NCBI GenBank assembly: GCA_964570825.1
Contig: CAZMZJ010000001.1
Coordinates: forward strand, 1-64,000
Direction of reading: 5' to 3'
Source: UMGS1002 sp964570825
Lineage (GTDB): Bacteria > Bacillota > Clostridia > Oscillospirales > CAG-272
DNA length: 64,000 nt
Shown: positions 7,399-15,543 of the stretch, in pieces
Layout of the letters: the number at the start of each line of letters is the position of its first letter
Position numbering within the stretch: the stretch's first letter is position 1
Notes under the pieces: model-generated
Told to the model about the DNA's origin: nothing
The model's database searches: none
What the model saw: the letters and a program-made list of their open reading frames with translations, nothing else
Position numbers and translations under genes: made by a program

Positions 7399-8934
7399 GT
7401 GCATGAAAAAAGAACCGTATTGCTTGAAAAAATGAAGGAGTCGGTTCATTCCGTGCTCCCAATAACTCTGATAATTATTGCCATCTGCTTTACCATTGTA
7501 CCCGTTTCGACCGATGCTATGCTCTCTTTCCTCATCGGCGCCCTGATGCTGATAGCCGGAATGGGGCTGTTCACGCTCGGCGCCGAAAACGCCATGATAC
7601 CCTTGGGAAATGCGACCGGAACATGGATGACAAAAACACGGCGCCTGTGGATTATTTTCCCGCTGTCGTTTATTCTGGGCGCGGCGGTTACGATAGCCGA
7701 GCCGGATCTTCAGGTTCTTGCTTCGAATGTGCCGCATATTGACAGAAGCCTTTTGATTGTCACGGTGGCGGCGGGAGTGGGGTTCTTCCTCCTCGTCGCC
7801 ATGCTCAGAATATTTTTTGGTCTGAAGCTCAAATTGCTGCTGACTGTGCTGTATTCGGCGGTGTTCATCCTCGCGTTTATGTCAAACAGGGATTTTTTGA
7901 GCATAGCCTTCGATTCGGGCGGAGTCACCACGGGTCCTATGACGGTGCCGTTTATTATGGCTCTCGGCGTGGGCGTCGCAATGCTGCGCAGCGACAGAAA
8001 CGCGGCGGCCGACAGCTTCGGCCTCATCGCGCTCTGCTCGGTAGGCCCGATTCTCACAGTCCTTATACTCGGCTTCATTTTCAACGGCAACGGAGCCGCG
8101 TCTCAGAACATTATTAAATCCTATGAGGACACCATTGCCATAAGCTCGTCGTATATTGCGGAGATACCAGAATATCTAATCGAGGTAGCCAAAGCGCTTT
8201 CTCCGATTTTTCTGTTTTTTTTGATATTTCAGGTGGCTGTGCTAAGGCTTAAACGCAATTATTTCTTACGCATGCTGGCGGGTATTGTATATACATATGT
8301 CGGCCTGGTCCTTTTCCTGACAGGCGTTAACGTCGGTTTTTCGCCGCTCGGCACGCTTCTCGGCGGAGAGCTGTCAAGAGGAAATCTGCGCTTTCTGCTT
8401 ATCCCCGTTGCAATGCTGATGGGCTGGTACACAATATCCGCAGAACCCGCAGTACAGGTGCTGAACAGGCAGGTTGAGGATATTACAAACGGAGCAATAT
8501 CGGCAAAAGCTATGGGACTCAGCCTTTCCATCGGCGTGTCGTGCGCGATGGGCCTTTCAATGCTCAGGATACTTACACGAGCTTCTATACTCTGGTTCCT
8601 TGTTCCCGGATATGCGGCGTCGCTTCTTCTTATGCCGTTCGTATCCGATATTTTCACTTCAATCGCATTTGACTCTGGCGGCGTGGCGTCGGGCCCCATG
8701 ACGGCGGCGTTTATGCTTCCTTTCGCAATCGGCGCAAGCGCGGCGTCAGGCGGGAATATTATGACCGATGCGTTCGGACTGGTCGCCATGGTAGCCATGA
8801 TGCCTCTTATTACTATTCAGATAATGGGCGTGATATACAGGGTCAAGCTTAACAAGGCTCAGCGCGAGGCGGTTGTCTGCGGCGACAGCGGCATCGAAGT
8901 CATCGATCTCTGGGAGGGAAAGGCATGGAATTGA
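7399..8934 (+). CDS. DUF1538 family membrane protein, two internal repeats
   Basis: A polytopic membrane protein of 511 residues. It contains an internal duplication: AEPDLQVL near 100 corresponds to AEPAVQVL near 347, and IAFDSGGVTTGPMT at 169-182 corresponds to IAFDSGGVASGPMT near 421-434. This is the DUF1538 pattern. The conserved, partly polar FDSGG segments inside membrane regions suggest a transport path, but no substrate is established. The next gene encodes a PII-like double-domain protein and overlaps by 10 bases, so the two are translationally coupled. GTG 7399 is the best upstream start; ATG 7432 is an alternative. Confidence 0.8.
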   Translation: MHEKRTVLLEKMKESVHSVLPITLIIIAICFTIVPVSTDAMLSFLIGALMLIAGMGLFTLGAENAMIPLGNATGTWMTKTRRLWIIFPLSFILGAAVTIAEPDLQVLASNVPHIDRSLLIVTVAAGVGFFLLVAMLRIFFGLKLKLLLTVLYSAVFILAFMSNRDFLSIAFDSGGVTTGPMTVPFIMALGVGVAMLRSDRNAAADSFGLIALCSVGPILTVLILGFIFNGNGAASQNIIKSYEDTIAISSSYIAEIPEYLIEVAKALSPIFLFFLIFQVAVLRLKRNYFLRMLAGIVYTYVGLVLFLTGVNVGFSPLGTLLGGELSRGNLRFLLIPVAMLMGWYTISAEPAVQVLNRQVEDITNGAISAKAMGLSLSIGVSCAMGLSMLRILTRASILWFLVPGYAASLLLMPFVSDIFTSIAFDSGGVASGPMTAAFMLPFAIGASAASGGNIMTDAFGLVAMVAMMPLITIQIMGVIYRVKLNKAQREAVVCGDSGIEVIDLWEGKAWN

Positions 8935-9608
8935 ATTTGCTGATTGCGGTCACGGACCGGAAAAAAGCGAAGGACTACAGCACGATGATGCACAAGCACG
9001 GCATCTCGACAATTCTTACCGTAACCGGCCGCGGTACGGCGTCGCGCGATATGCTTGGCATACTCGGCCTTAAGGCCTCTGACAAAACACTGCTGTTTGC
9101 CGCCGCAGACCGCGCAATGACCTCTTTCGTTTTCAGGGACGCAAGGCGGAAGCTTTATATTGATATACCGGGGAACGGAATCATGGCCGCAATCCCGATA
9201 AGATGCATCGGAGGTATAAAAACATTGAACTACCTTACAAACGAAAAAAATGTCGACAGCTCGGTTCCAAAGCTGAAATTTGACAAGGAAATGATATTCG
9301 TGATAATCAACAGCGGTTACTCGGACGAGATAATGGATGCAGCAAGACATGCCGGCGCCGGCGGGGGAACCGTTATCGACGCAAAGGGAACCGGAGCAAA
9401 ATTCGCCGGAAGGTTTTTCGGCATGACGATTGCCGAGGACAAACAGATTGTGCTAATAGTCGCAAGCTCGAAGAAAAGGTCAGCCATCATCAACGAAATA
9501 ATGGAAAAATGCGGGCCGGGCACAAAACCCGGGGCCGTCGCTTTTTCGCTCCCGGCAACACAGATCGCGGGGCTGCGGCTCGACGATGGAAAAGGGGAAG
9601 AAGCATAA
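8925..9608 (+). CDS. Double-domain PII-like regulatory protein
   Basis: Two PII-like ferredoxin-fold halves are fused in 227 residues. The first half (about 1-110) reads NLLIAVTDRKKAKDYSTMM and ITVTGRGTAS-like elements. The second (about 125-215) has MIFVIINSGYSDEIMDAARHAGAGGGTVIDAKGTG, close to the PII start and T-loop region, then IVLIVASSKKRSAIINEIME. Classical GlnB Tyr-51-type loop residues are not evident. Because it overlaps the DUF1538 gene, it probably senses a small ligand and gates that membrane protein, as GlnK does for AmtB. This role is inferred from context. Confidence 0.75.
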   Translation: MELNLLIAVTDRKKAKDYSTMMHKHGISTILTVTGRGTASRDMLGILGLKASDKTLLFAAADRAMTSFVFRDARRKLYIDIPGNGIMAAIPIRCIGGIKTLNYLTNEKNVDSSVPKLKFDKEMIFVIINSGYSDEIMDAARHAGAGGGTVIDAKGTGAKFAGRFFGMTIAEDKQIVLIVASSKKRSAIINEIMEKCGPGTKPGAVAFSLPATQIAGLRLDDGKGEEA

Positions 9609-9639
9609 ACACGGGCGCATGCACGCATGCAAAAGTATT

Positions 9640-9673
9640 AAAAGGAGCCTAAATATAGCGCTCCTTTTTTTAT
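9640..9673 (+). terminator. Intrinsic terminator of the DUF1538-PII operon
   Basis: AAAAGGAGC 9640-9648 pairs exactly with GCTCCTTTT 9660-9668 and is followed by further Ts, about 30 bases after the stop codon. Confidence 0.9.
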
Positions 9674-9744
9674 TTTATCTTACCGGGCATGCCGCGGTTA
9701 AATCGGATTAAGCGCGATATTGTCGAAAATTTTCGCCGGGCGTA

Positions 9745-9773
9745 TTGACAAAACGGCTTTTTAGCGGTATATT
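9745..9773 (+). promoter_or_regulatory. Promoter of pyrR-uraA
   Basis: TTGACA 9745-9750, a 17-base spacer and TATATT 9768-9773. It starts a leader of about 170 bases that holds the PyrR-type attenuator. A GTCGG/CCGAC hairpin at about 9820-9838 lies within this leader. Confidence 0.85.
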
Positions 9774-9843
9774 TATTACAGTTATTTATAAACTTAATAA
9801 CTGATATCGCTTCTTTAAGTCGGTGCGGGACGCCGACAAGGGG

Positions 9844-9866
9844 ATTTATTGATCCGGCGAATAAAT
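9844..9866 (+). promoter_or_regulatory. Candidate PyrR-binding loop
   Basis: ATTTATT (9844-9850) and AATAAAT (9860-9866) form a perfect stem that presents GATCCGGCG. The core ATCCGGCGA fits the PyrR recognition consensus RUCCNGNGA. In Bacilli and Clostridia, UMP-bound PyrR holds this loop and so favours the downstream terminator. The AT-rich stem is unusual. Confidence 0.6.
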
Positions 9867-9920
9867 ATGTTAATTTAATATTATTATTTAATTGCCGCTT
9901 TGATTCCAGTGGTGCGTTAT

Positions 9921-9951
9921 ACCTCCTTGTCTGCGTACGGGAGGTTTTTTT
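9921..9951 (+). terminator. pyr attenuator terminator overlapping the pyrR ribosome binding site
   Basis: ACCTCC 9921-9926 pairs with GGAGGT 9940-9945, followed by a run of seven Ts (9945-9951) that directly touches the ATG at 9952. The right arm of the terminator is also the Shine-Dalgarno sequence of pyrR. One hairpin could therefore end transcription and mask translation initiation. Confidence 0.75.
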
Positions 9952-10497
9952 ATGCGGTTTAAGGCGGAAATCCTTGACGGCGCCGCAATCGAGCGGGCGC
10001 TTGTAAGAGCTGCGCATGAGATAATCGAAAAAAATGTCATAATGGACAAGCTCTGCTTAATAGGCATCAGAACGCGCGGCATACCGCTCGCACGGCGCCT
10101 TGCCGAAAATATCAAGTCAATTACAGGCGTCAGCCTTCCAGTCGGTTCGCTTGACATAACGCTATACAGGGATGATCTGTCAAGAATTTCATATGCGCCA
10201 GCAGTCGGCGCGACCGATATCCCTTTTTCCGTGGAAGGTATGACGATTGTGCTTTGCGACGACGTCATATATACGGGGCGCACGGTAAGGGCCGCTATGG
10301 ATGCTTTGATGGAAAAAGGACGTCCGGCGCGTATCCAGCTTTTCGAGCTCATCGACCGCGGTCACCGTGAACTGCCCATAAGACCCGATTTCGTCGGAAA
10401 GAACGTCCCGACTTCAAAAAACGAGGTCATCATGGTGCGTCTTCCCGAAACTGACGGCGAAATGGGCGTGAAATTATATGAAGGCAGCAATAAATAA
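9952..10497 (+). CDS. pyrR: Bifunctional pyr operon attenuator / uracil phosphoribosyltransferase PyrR
   Basis: PyrR is an RNA-binding regulator of pyrimidine genes and often has weak uracil phosphoribosyltransferase activity. The 181-residue product has the PRPP-binding loop LCDDVIYTGRTVRAAMDAL at 101-119, the early LIGIRTRGIPLARRLAE, and the family's LDITLYRDDL. Length matches the family. It is followed 20 bases later by a uracil permease gene, the usual start of a pyr operon, here without biosynthetic genes. The leader has a PyrR-type loop and a terminator, so autoregulation is likely. Confidence 0.95.
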   Translation: MRFKAEILDGAAIERALVRAAHEIIEKNVIMDKLCLIGIRTRGIPLARRLAENIKSITGVSLPVGSLDITLYRDDLSRISYAPAVGATDIPFSVEGMTIVLCDDVIYTGRTVRAAMDALMEKGRPARIQLFELIDRGHRELPIRPDFVGKNVPTSKNEVIMVRLPETDGEMGVKLYEGSNK

Positions 10498-10517
10498 AAT
10501 ACAAAGGAGACTATTCA

Positions 10518-11996
10518 ATGCTTAAGGAAAAAACAATCGGTTACCTGCCAGACGAAAAACCTCCGATATGGAAACTTTTTCTGTACGCGATTCAACAGGT
10601 TATCGTCATGTTCCCGGCGACCGTCGCAGTCGCTCTCATAACGGGTTTCCAGGTGTCAACCACTATTTTCGCCAGCGGACTTGCCACAATTTGCTTCATA
10701 ATGATTACCGGCAGGAAAATTCCGCTCTATTACGGCTCAAGCTTTGCTTATCTCACCGCTATCGCCGGCCTTGTGACAAGCAACTCCATTATGGAAAAAC
10801 TTTCGCCTGCGGCTTATGCACAGGTTGAAGCGTGGAAGGCAGGTACTGTTGCAACGCTTCCGACAGAAGCCATTCAGTACGCTCAGTTCGGTATCGTTAT
10901 GTCGGGCCTTGTTTCCATCGCGGCAGGCCTTCTTGTAAAATTCAGCGGACCCAGGGCGGTTGAAAAAATTCTCCCCCCCACAATTACAGGCCCTGTCGCT
11001 ATGATTATCGGCCTTACCCTTGCCGGAGGCGCACTCAAGGATATGTACGCGACTTCGGCTACATATACCGGCGGAACAGGACTTGTACTGCTGGTTTCCA
11101 TGACTACCCTTCTTTCGACAATTATTTTCTCAAGATACCTCAAGGGCTTCCTCGGACAGCTCCCTCTGCTGCTCGGAGCATGTGTCGGATGCCTTACAGC
11201 ATTTGTTATTTTCCTTGCAAACGGAAGCACAAACGCTTACAATCTGTTTGACCAGATGACAATAGATTCCCTCGTTTCCGCGTCGACATGGAAGCTCGGC
11301 AGCGGCAGCATTTTCGCTCTGCCGGCGTTTTCAATCCCGAAGGTTTCGCTCGAGGCCGTTGCCGCGATAATGCCTATTGCCATTGCCACAATTCCGGAGT
11401 CCACGGCTCATATCTACCAGCTGGATATATATGTCAACAATGTCGCCAAGAAAAAAGGCAAGGGCAGGTATGACCTTGTCAGCAAGCTTGACCGCAACCT
11501 CATCGGCGACGGCATCGGCGATATGATAACCGGCTTCATAGGCGGTCCCGCGGGAACAAACTATGGCGAAAACATATCTACAATGGCTATCACAAAGGTT
11601 TTCTCGGTACCCGTCCTTATCGCCGCATCGGTCATTGCTATGGTAGTTGCATGCTTTACGCCTTTGGTTCAGGCTATTTATGCAATACCAAACGCTGTCA
11701 TAGGCGGGCTTGAGGTTTATCTGTTCGGAGCTATCGCCGCGCAGGGCATCGCAATTCTTATAGACAAAAAGGCCGATATGTTCTCGGCAAAGAATATTGC
11801 AGTTATCGCAACCATCATGATAATCGGCATCGGCGGTAACTATGCTTTCGGCGGCAATATTCCGTGCCCCGGACTTTCCGGCGGCATCCCCTGCATAGCG
11901 GGCGCTGCTGTATTCGGAATTTTGCTTAACCTTATTCTCAGCATAGGCGAAAAGAAAAACGCCGATGTAGAACAGAAGGACGAATCAGACGAATAA
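10518..11996 (+). CDS. uraA: Uracil permease, NCS2 family
   Basis: A proton-coupled nucleobase transporter of 492 residues with about 14 membrane segments. Visible family features are YGSSFAYLTAIAGLV early, the substrate-site region ATIPESTAHIYQLD with the conserved Glu near residue 298, and IGDGIGDMITGFIGGPAGTNYGENI, the classical NCS2 segment. Its position after pyrR behind one attenuator supports uracil rather than xanthine as the substrate. The C-terminus is a short charged cytoplasmic tail. AGGAGA precedes ATG 10518. Confidence 0.93.
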   Translation: MLKEKTIGYLPDEKPPIWKLFLYAIQQVIVMFPATVAVALITGFQVSTTIFASGLATICFIMITGRKIPLYYGSSFAYLTAIAGLVTSNSIMEKLSPAAYAQVEAWKAGTVATLPTEAIQYAQFGIVMSGLVSIAAGLLVKFSGPRAVEKILPPTITGPVAMIIGLTLAGGALKDMYATSATYTGGTGLVLLVSMTTLLSTIIFSRYLKGFLGQLPLLLGACVGCLTAFVIFLANGSTNAYNLFDQMTIDSLVSASTWKLGSGSIFALPAFSIPKVSLEAVAAIMPIAIATIPESTAHIYQLDIYVNNVAKKKGKGRYDLVSKLDRNLIGDGIGDMITGFIGGPAGTNYGENISTMAITKVFSVPVLIAASVIAMVVACFTPLVQAIYAIPNAVIGGLEVYLFGAIAAQGIAILIDKKADMFSAKNIAVIATIMIIGIGGNYAFGGNIPCPGLSGGIPCIAGAAVFGILLNLILSIGEKKNADVEQKDESDE

Positions 11997-12016
11997 AGGG
12001 CGTTTCCCTTACTCGG

Positions 12017-12050
12017 AGGCGCGGCAGATCATCCGCCGCGCCTTTTATTT
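12017..12050 (+). terminator. Intrinsic terminator after uraA
   Basis: AGGCGCGGC 12017-12025 pairs exactly with GCCGCGCCT 12035-12043, then TTTATTTT. Confidence 0.92.
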
Positions 12051-12061
12051 TCAACCCTCGG

Positions 12062-12090
12062 TTGACTTAAATCTGCATAAATGATATAAT
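12062..12090 (+). promoter_or_regulatory. Promoter of the phosphoesterase gene
   Basis: TTGACT 12062-12067, a 17-base spacer and perfect TATAAT 12085-12090, directly after the uraA terminator. Confidence 0.88.
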
Positions 12091-12146
12091 ATCATCTATC
12101 ATCATTGCCCGGCAAATTTAACAGTATTTACTGAAGGAAGTATCAT

Positions 12147-13253
12147 ATGAAAAATATTCCGGACGCTTTCCTTACAACGCCGATTGTGTATGTTGTCCGC
12201 AACACTTATCAGATCATGGTTCCGGTGTCATGCGAGACGGTTATGTGGGCTGAGGTCGGCGGTAAATATTATTACGACGATTCGAACGGCATTCTGCGCT
12301 CAGACGTCACTACTCACAGAATATCGGTGCCTGCATCAGTCCTCGACCGCGAAAAAAAATATAAAATCCTATTCAGAAGAATAAAGGAGAGAAAGCCTTA
12401 TTTCACCGACGCGGGGGAGGTCGAGGAATATGTATCGTCCTTCCGGCCTGTTACCGGCGGCACGGTTAGGATGTACCATATTGCCGACGCGCACAACCGT
12501 GTGGAGGAGCCTGTTGCCGCAGGAAAGTTTTTCGGCGACGGGCTTGACGTGCTGATTCTAAACGGGGATATACCGAATCACAGCGGAGAAATTCAGAATT
12601 TCACTGCGATTCACAACATAGCTTCGCAGCTCACAAACGGGGAGATTCCTGTTATATTTTCACGCGGGAATCACGATATGCGCGGTATATACGCCGAAAA
12701 AATCGCCGAACACACGCCGACCGACAACGGAAAATCATATTATTCCTTCCGCCTCGGACATATTTGGGGAATTGTTCTCGACTGCGGGGAGGATAAGCCC
12801 GACGAAAACGCCGAATACGGGCATACTATCTGCTGCGAGGACTTCAGACGCCGGGAGACCGAATATTTAAGGTCGGTTATAGCGGATAGCAAGAACGAAT
12901 ATGAGGCTGACGGAGTCGAACACAGGATTGTCATTGTGCATAACCCATTCACGCAGATATTCAATGCGCCTTTCGATATTGAAAAGGAGACATATACGCT
13001 CTGGGCGCGTCTTTTACGGGATTATGTCAAACCTGAGATTATGATATGCGGGCACGTCCATAAATGCTACATAAGCAATATCGGCAGCGAAAGGGACAAT
13101 ATCGGGCAGCCGTGTCCCGTCGTGGCGGCTTCAAGACCGCAGAAAAACGCTCCTTTCTTCGGCGGAGCGTTCACGCTTTATCCCGATCGCTGCAACGTGA
13201 AGTTTACCGGAAGCGACGGCAGCGTTGCGGAAGATGTTGATATTATGTACTGA
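12147..13253 (+). CDS. Calcineurin-like metallophosphoesterase
   Basis: A two-metal phosphoesterase of 368 residues. The motifs occur in order: IADAHN (D-x-H, near 113), LNGDIPNH (GD), SRGNHDMRG (GNHD), VIVHNPF, and ICGHVHKC (GHxH, near 300). About 105 N-terminal residues form a beta-rich domain before the catalytic core, and there is no signal peptide, so it is probably cytoplasmic. The substrate is unknown. It has its own promoter and is followed 95 bases later by an ABC ATPase gene. Confidence 0.85.
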   Translation: MKNIPDAFLTTPIVYVVRNTYQIMVPVSCETVMWAEVGGKYYYDDSNGILRSDVTTHRISVPASVLDREKKYKILFRRIKERKPYFTDAGEVEEYVSSFRPVTGGTVRMYHIADAHNRVEEPVAAGKFFGDGLDVLILNGDIPNHSGEIQNFTAIHNIASQLTNGEIPVIFSRGNHDMRGIYAEKIAEHTPTDNGKSYYSFRLGHIWGIVLDCGEDKPDENAEYGHTICCEDFRRRETEYLRSVIADSKNEYEADGVEHRIVIVHNPFTQIFNAPFDIEKETYTLWARLLRDYVKPEIMICGHVHKCYISNIGSERDNIGQPCPVVAASRPQKNAPFFGGAFTLYPDRCNVKFTGSDGSVAEDVDIMY

Positions 13254-13348
13254 CGTCACAAAACGAATGTGATGCCGCAAAAATAGCGGGTAAATTATGA
13301 TTTGTGACAACTTAAAGATTATTGAAAATGTTAAAAGGAGAACATAAT

Positions 13349-14047
13349 ATGCCGCTGATTTATTGCAGAAATTTGTCGCTGGGATACGAGGGCAGGACAA
13401 TTGTCAGCGGCCTTGATTTTGAAGTAAATCAGGGGGATTATCTCGCCGTGATCGGTGAGAACGGTTCCGGCAAAAGCACATTGATGAAGGTCGTTCTCGG
13501 AATTGAAAAGCCGGAGTCCGGGACTATAATCTATGGCGACGGCCTAAAGAAAAACGAAATAGGTTTTCTTCCGCAGCAGCCTGAAATACTCAACGGATTC
13601 AATGAAAAGGTTGCAAAAGTGGTGCTGTCGGGATGTCTTAACAGGCACAGATACGGTGTGTTTTTTACTAAAAAAGACAGGCAGGACGCCGCGGACAACA
13701 TGAGAAGACTCGGAATTACGGAAATTCAAAACCGGAATTTCAGGGAGCTGTCCGGCGGGCAGAAGCAGCGCGTTATGCTTGCAAGAGCGCTGTGCGCCAC
13801 GAAAAAGCTGCTTGTTCTCGACGAGCCGGCGGCGGGGCTCGACTCAATCGTAACAAGGGATTTTTACGATATTATCGCAGGACTCAACAGGGAAGAGAAA
13901 ATTACGGTTGTAATGATAACAGGCGACAGGTCTACGGCGCTTCGCTATTCTTCCCATATTCTTTATATCAATCACGAAAAGCCGTTTTTCGGGACAAAAA
14001 ACGAATACCTGACTTTTATATCCGGGATCTCCAAGACAACTACCTGA
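13349..14047 (+). CDS. Metal-type ABC transporter ATP-binding protein (ZnuC/MntB-like)
   Basis: The 232-residue ATPase subunit has Walker A GENGSGKS at 36-43, the signature LSGGQKQR at 134-141, and Walker B LLVLDEP at 155-161 followed by the AAGLD D-loop. The PQQPEILNGF Q-loop region and the SGCLNRHRYG segment resemble zinc/manganese importers. No permease or substrate-binding gene is adjacent: the next gene is on the other strand behind a strong terminator. Either the partners are elsewhere or the ATPase has another role. ATG 13349 has AAAGGAG 8 bases upstream. Confidence 0.82.
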   Translation: MPLIYCRNLSLGYEGRTIVSGLDFEVNQGDYLAVIGENGSGKSTLMKVVLGIEKPESGTIIYGDGLKKNEIGFLPQQPEILNGFNEKVAKVVLSGCLNRHRYGVFFTKKDRQDAADNMRRLGITEIQNRNFRELSGGQKQRVMLARALCATKKLLVLDEPAAGLDSIVTRDFYDIIAGLNREEKITVVMITGDRSTALRYSSHILYINHEKPFFGTKNEYLTFISGISKTTT

Positions 14048-14055
14048 ATAAAAAT

Positions 14056-14094
14056 AAAGCACATACTTCCAAAATAAACGGAAGTATGTGCTTT
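14056..14094. terminator. Bidirectional terminator
   Basis: A perfect 15-bp stem (14056-14070 with 14080-14094) with T-rich flanks on both strands separates the ABC ATPase gene (plus) from the phosphohexomutase gene (minus). Confidence 0.93.
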
Positions 14095-14097
14095 TTA

Positions 14098-15543
14098 TTA
14101 TTTTGATATAAATTTTTTGAAAAGTTCTATCAGTCCGTACGCGCTTTCCTCATCGGAGGCCTCCGCAAATATGCGGAGAAGGGCTTCCGTCCCCGAAAAG
14201 CGGCAGATAATAAATGAGTCATCTTCAAACGTTACCTTGCAGCCGTCTTCATAGGATACTTTCTTTATTCTGCGCGCGCCGAAATCCGGCAGAAGACGCC
14301 TGACCATTATTAGGTCGGTGATCCGTGAGCGGTCGGCCGGGTCAAACCGGCTGTTGTCTTCAACCATGACAAAATGTCCGTATTTTTCCGTCAGATCGTC
14401 AATCAGCTCTGACGGCGACTTGCCTGTGCTGCATATCATCTCCACAAAAAGTGATGCGGCATAGATGGAGTCTTTTCCGAATATGTGACCTCTGACAGTG
14501 AGCCCGCCAGATGATTCGCCGCCGAGAACCGCGTCGTGTTCGTCAATAGCCGCGGAAATATATTTGAAGCCCACGGGCACTTCATAACATTTCTCACCGA
14601 AAGATGCGGCAATTCTGTCAAGCATATGCGTGGTCGCCACGTTGCGGACTACCGGCCCGCGCCAGCCCTTCTGCTCGTGAAGATAATAGTAGAGCAGGCA
14701 GAGAACTTCGTTTGCGTTGATATAGCGGCCATTTGAGTCTATGATCCCTATTCTGTCGCCGTCGCCGTCAAAAGCTATGCCGAGATCGTAGCGGCCGTTT
14801 ATGACGCTGTCCTTGAAGTCGGAGAGACTTTTTCCGGTCGGAACCGGATCGCGCCCGCCAAAATAGGCGTCCTTTTCGCCGCCTATGAGGTCGACGGTGC
14901 AGCGGGCGGTATAAAGAATTGTCATAAGCGGATATGTCCCGGAGCCGTGCATCGGGTTGAAGAGCACGCGCAGGTCGCGTTCGCGAATTGCGGCAAGATC
15001 AAGCTTCGACAATATGCTGTCGATAAAGCCGTTAAAGGGGTGCTTCATATATCTTACCATGCCGGATGTGACGCATTCATCAAACGACAAAACGCTTATG
15101 TCCGAGGCGTTTATGGCAGAAATGATTTTCTCAAGCTTTTCGGTCACCTCGACAGGCGCGTCGCGCCCCTCGCGCACTATAAGCTTGATTCCGTTATAAA
15201 AGGAAGGATTATGGCTTGCGGTTATCTCGATCCCGTAATGAAGATCCATGTCCTTTACAAGGAACATTATAAGCGGGGTCGGCGCGCTGCGCCTTAAAAA
15301 AAGCACTTTTATTCCGTTTGAGGAAAACACCTCGGCCGCCCATTTTGCAGCGGCGTCAGAGAGGAAACGACGGTCATACCCGATGACAATAGGCTTGCCG
15401 GCAGTATTTTCAAGCTTCGCAAGCCGGCATATTCCCTCGGCCACGCGTATTACATTCTCACGCGTGAAGTTTTCACCAATGATTGCGCGCCATCCGCCCG
15501 TGCCGAATTTGATTTCATGCGGATCGGCGTGATTATTTGCCAT
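14098..15543 (-). CDS. Phosphohexomutase (phosphoglucomutase/phosphomannomutase)
   Basis: The enzyme moves phosphate between C1 and C6 of hexose phosphates. The 481-residue product has GTGGWRAIIGE near 14, the catalytic phosphoserine in TASHNP (Ser110), the metal loop AFDGDGDRIG, the sugar loop GGESSGG and the phosphate-binding RFSGTEALLRIFAEA near the C-terminus. Glucose, mannose and glucosamine specificity cannot be separated by eye; the length and RFSGTE end fit phosphogluco/mannomutase better than GlmM. Its start overlaps the end of nagB by 11 bases, so the two are coupled. GGAGG precedes ATG 15543. Confidence 0.9.
   Translation of the reverse strand: MANNHADPHEIKFGTGGWRAIIGENFTRENVIRVAEGICRLAKLENTAGKPIVIGYDRRFLSDAAAKWAAEVFSSNGIKVLFLRRSAPTPLIMFLVKDMDLHYGIEITASHNPSFYNGIKLIVREGRDAPVEVTEKLEKIISAINASDISVLSFDECVTSGMVRYMKHPFNGFIDSILSKLDLAAIRERDLRVLFNPMHGSGTYPLMTILYTARCTVDLIGGEKDAYFGGRDPVPTGKSLSDFKDSVINGRYDLGIAFDGDGDRIGIIDSNGRYINANEVLCLLYYYLHEQKGWRGPVVRNVATTHMLDRIAASFGEKCYEVPVGFKYISAAIDEHDAVLGGESSGGLTVRGHIFGKDSIYAASLFVEMICSTGKSPSELIDDLTEKYGHFVMVEDNSRFDPADRSRITDLIMVRRLLPDFGARRIKKVSYEDGCKVTFEDDSFIICRFSGTEALLRIFAEASDEESAYGLIELFKKFISK

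Noticed and set aside
13255..13308. 8-bp inverted repeat GTCACAAA/TTTGTGAC after the phosphoesterase gene
   Set aside because: The arms are short and 38 bases apart with no T-tract; chance is a sufficient explanation.
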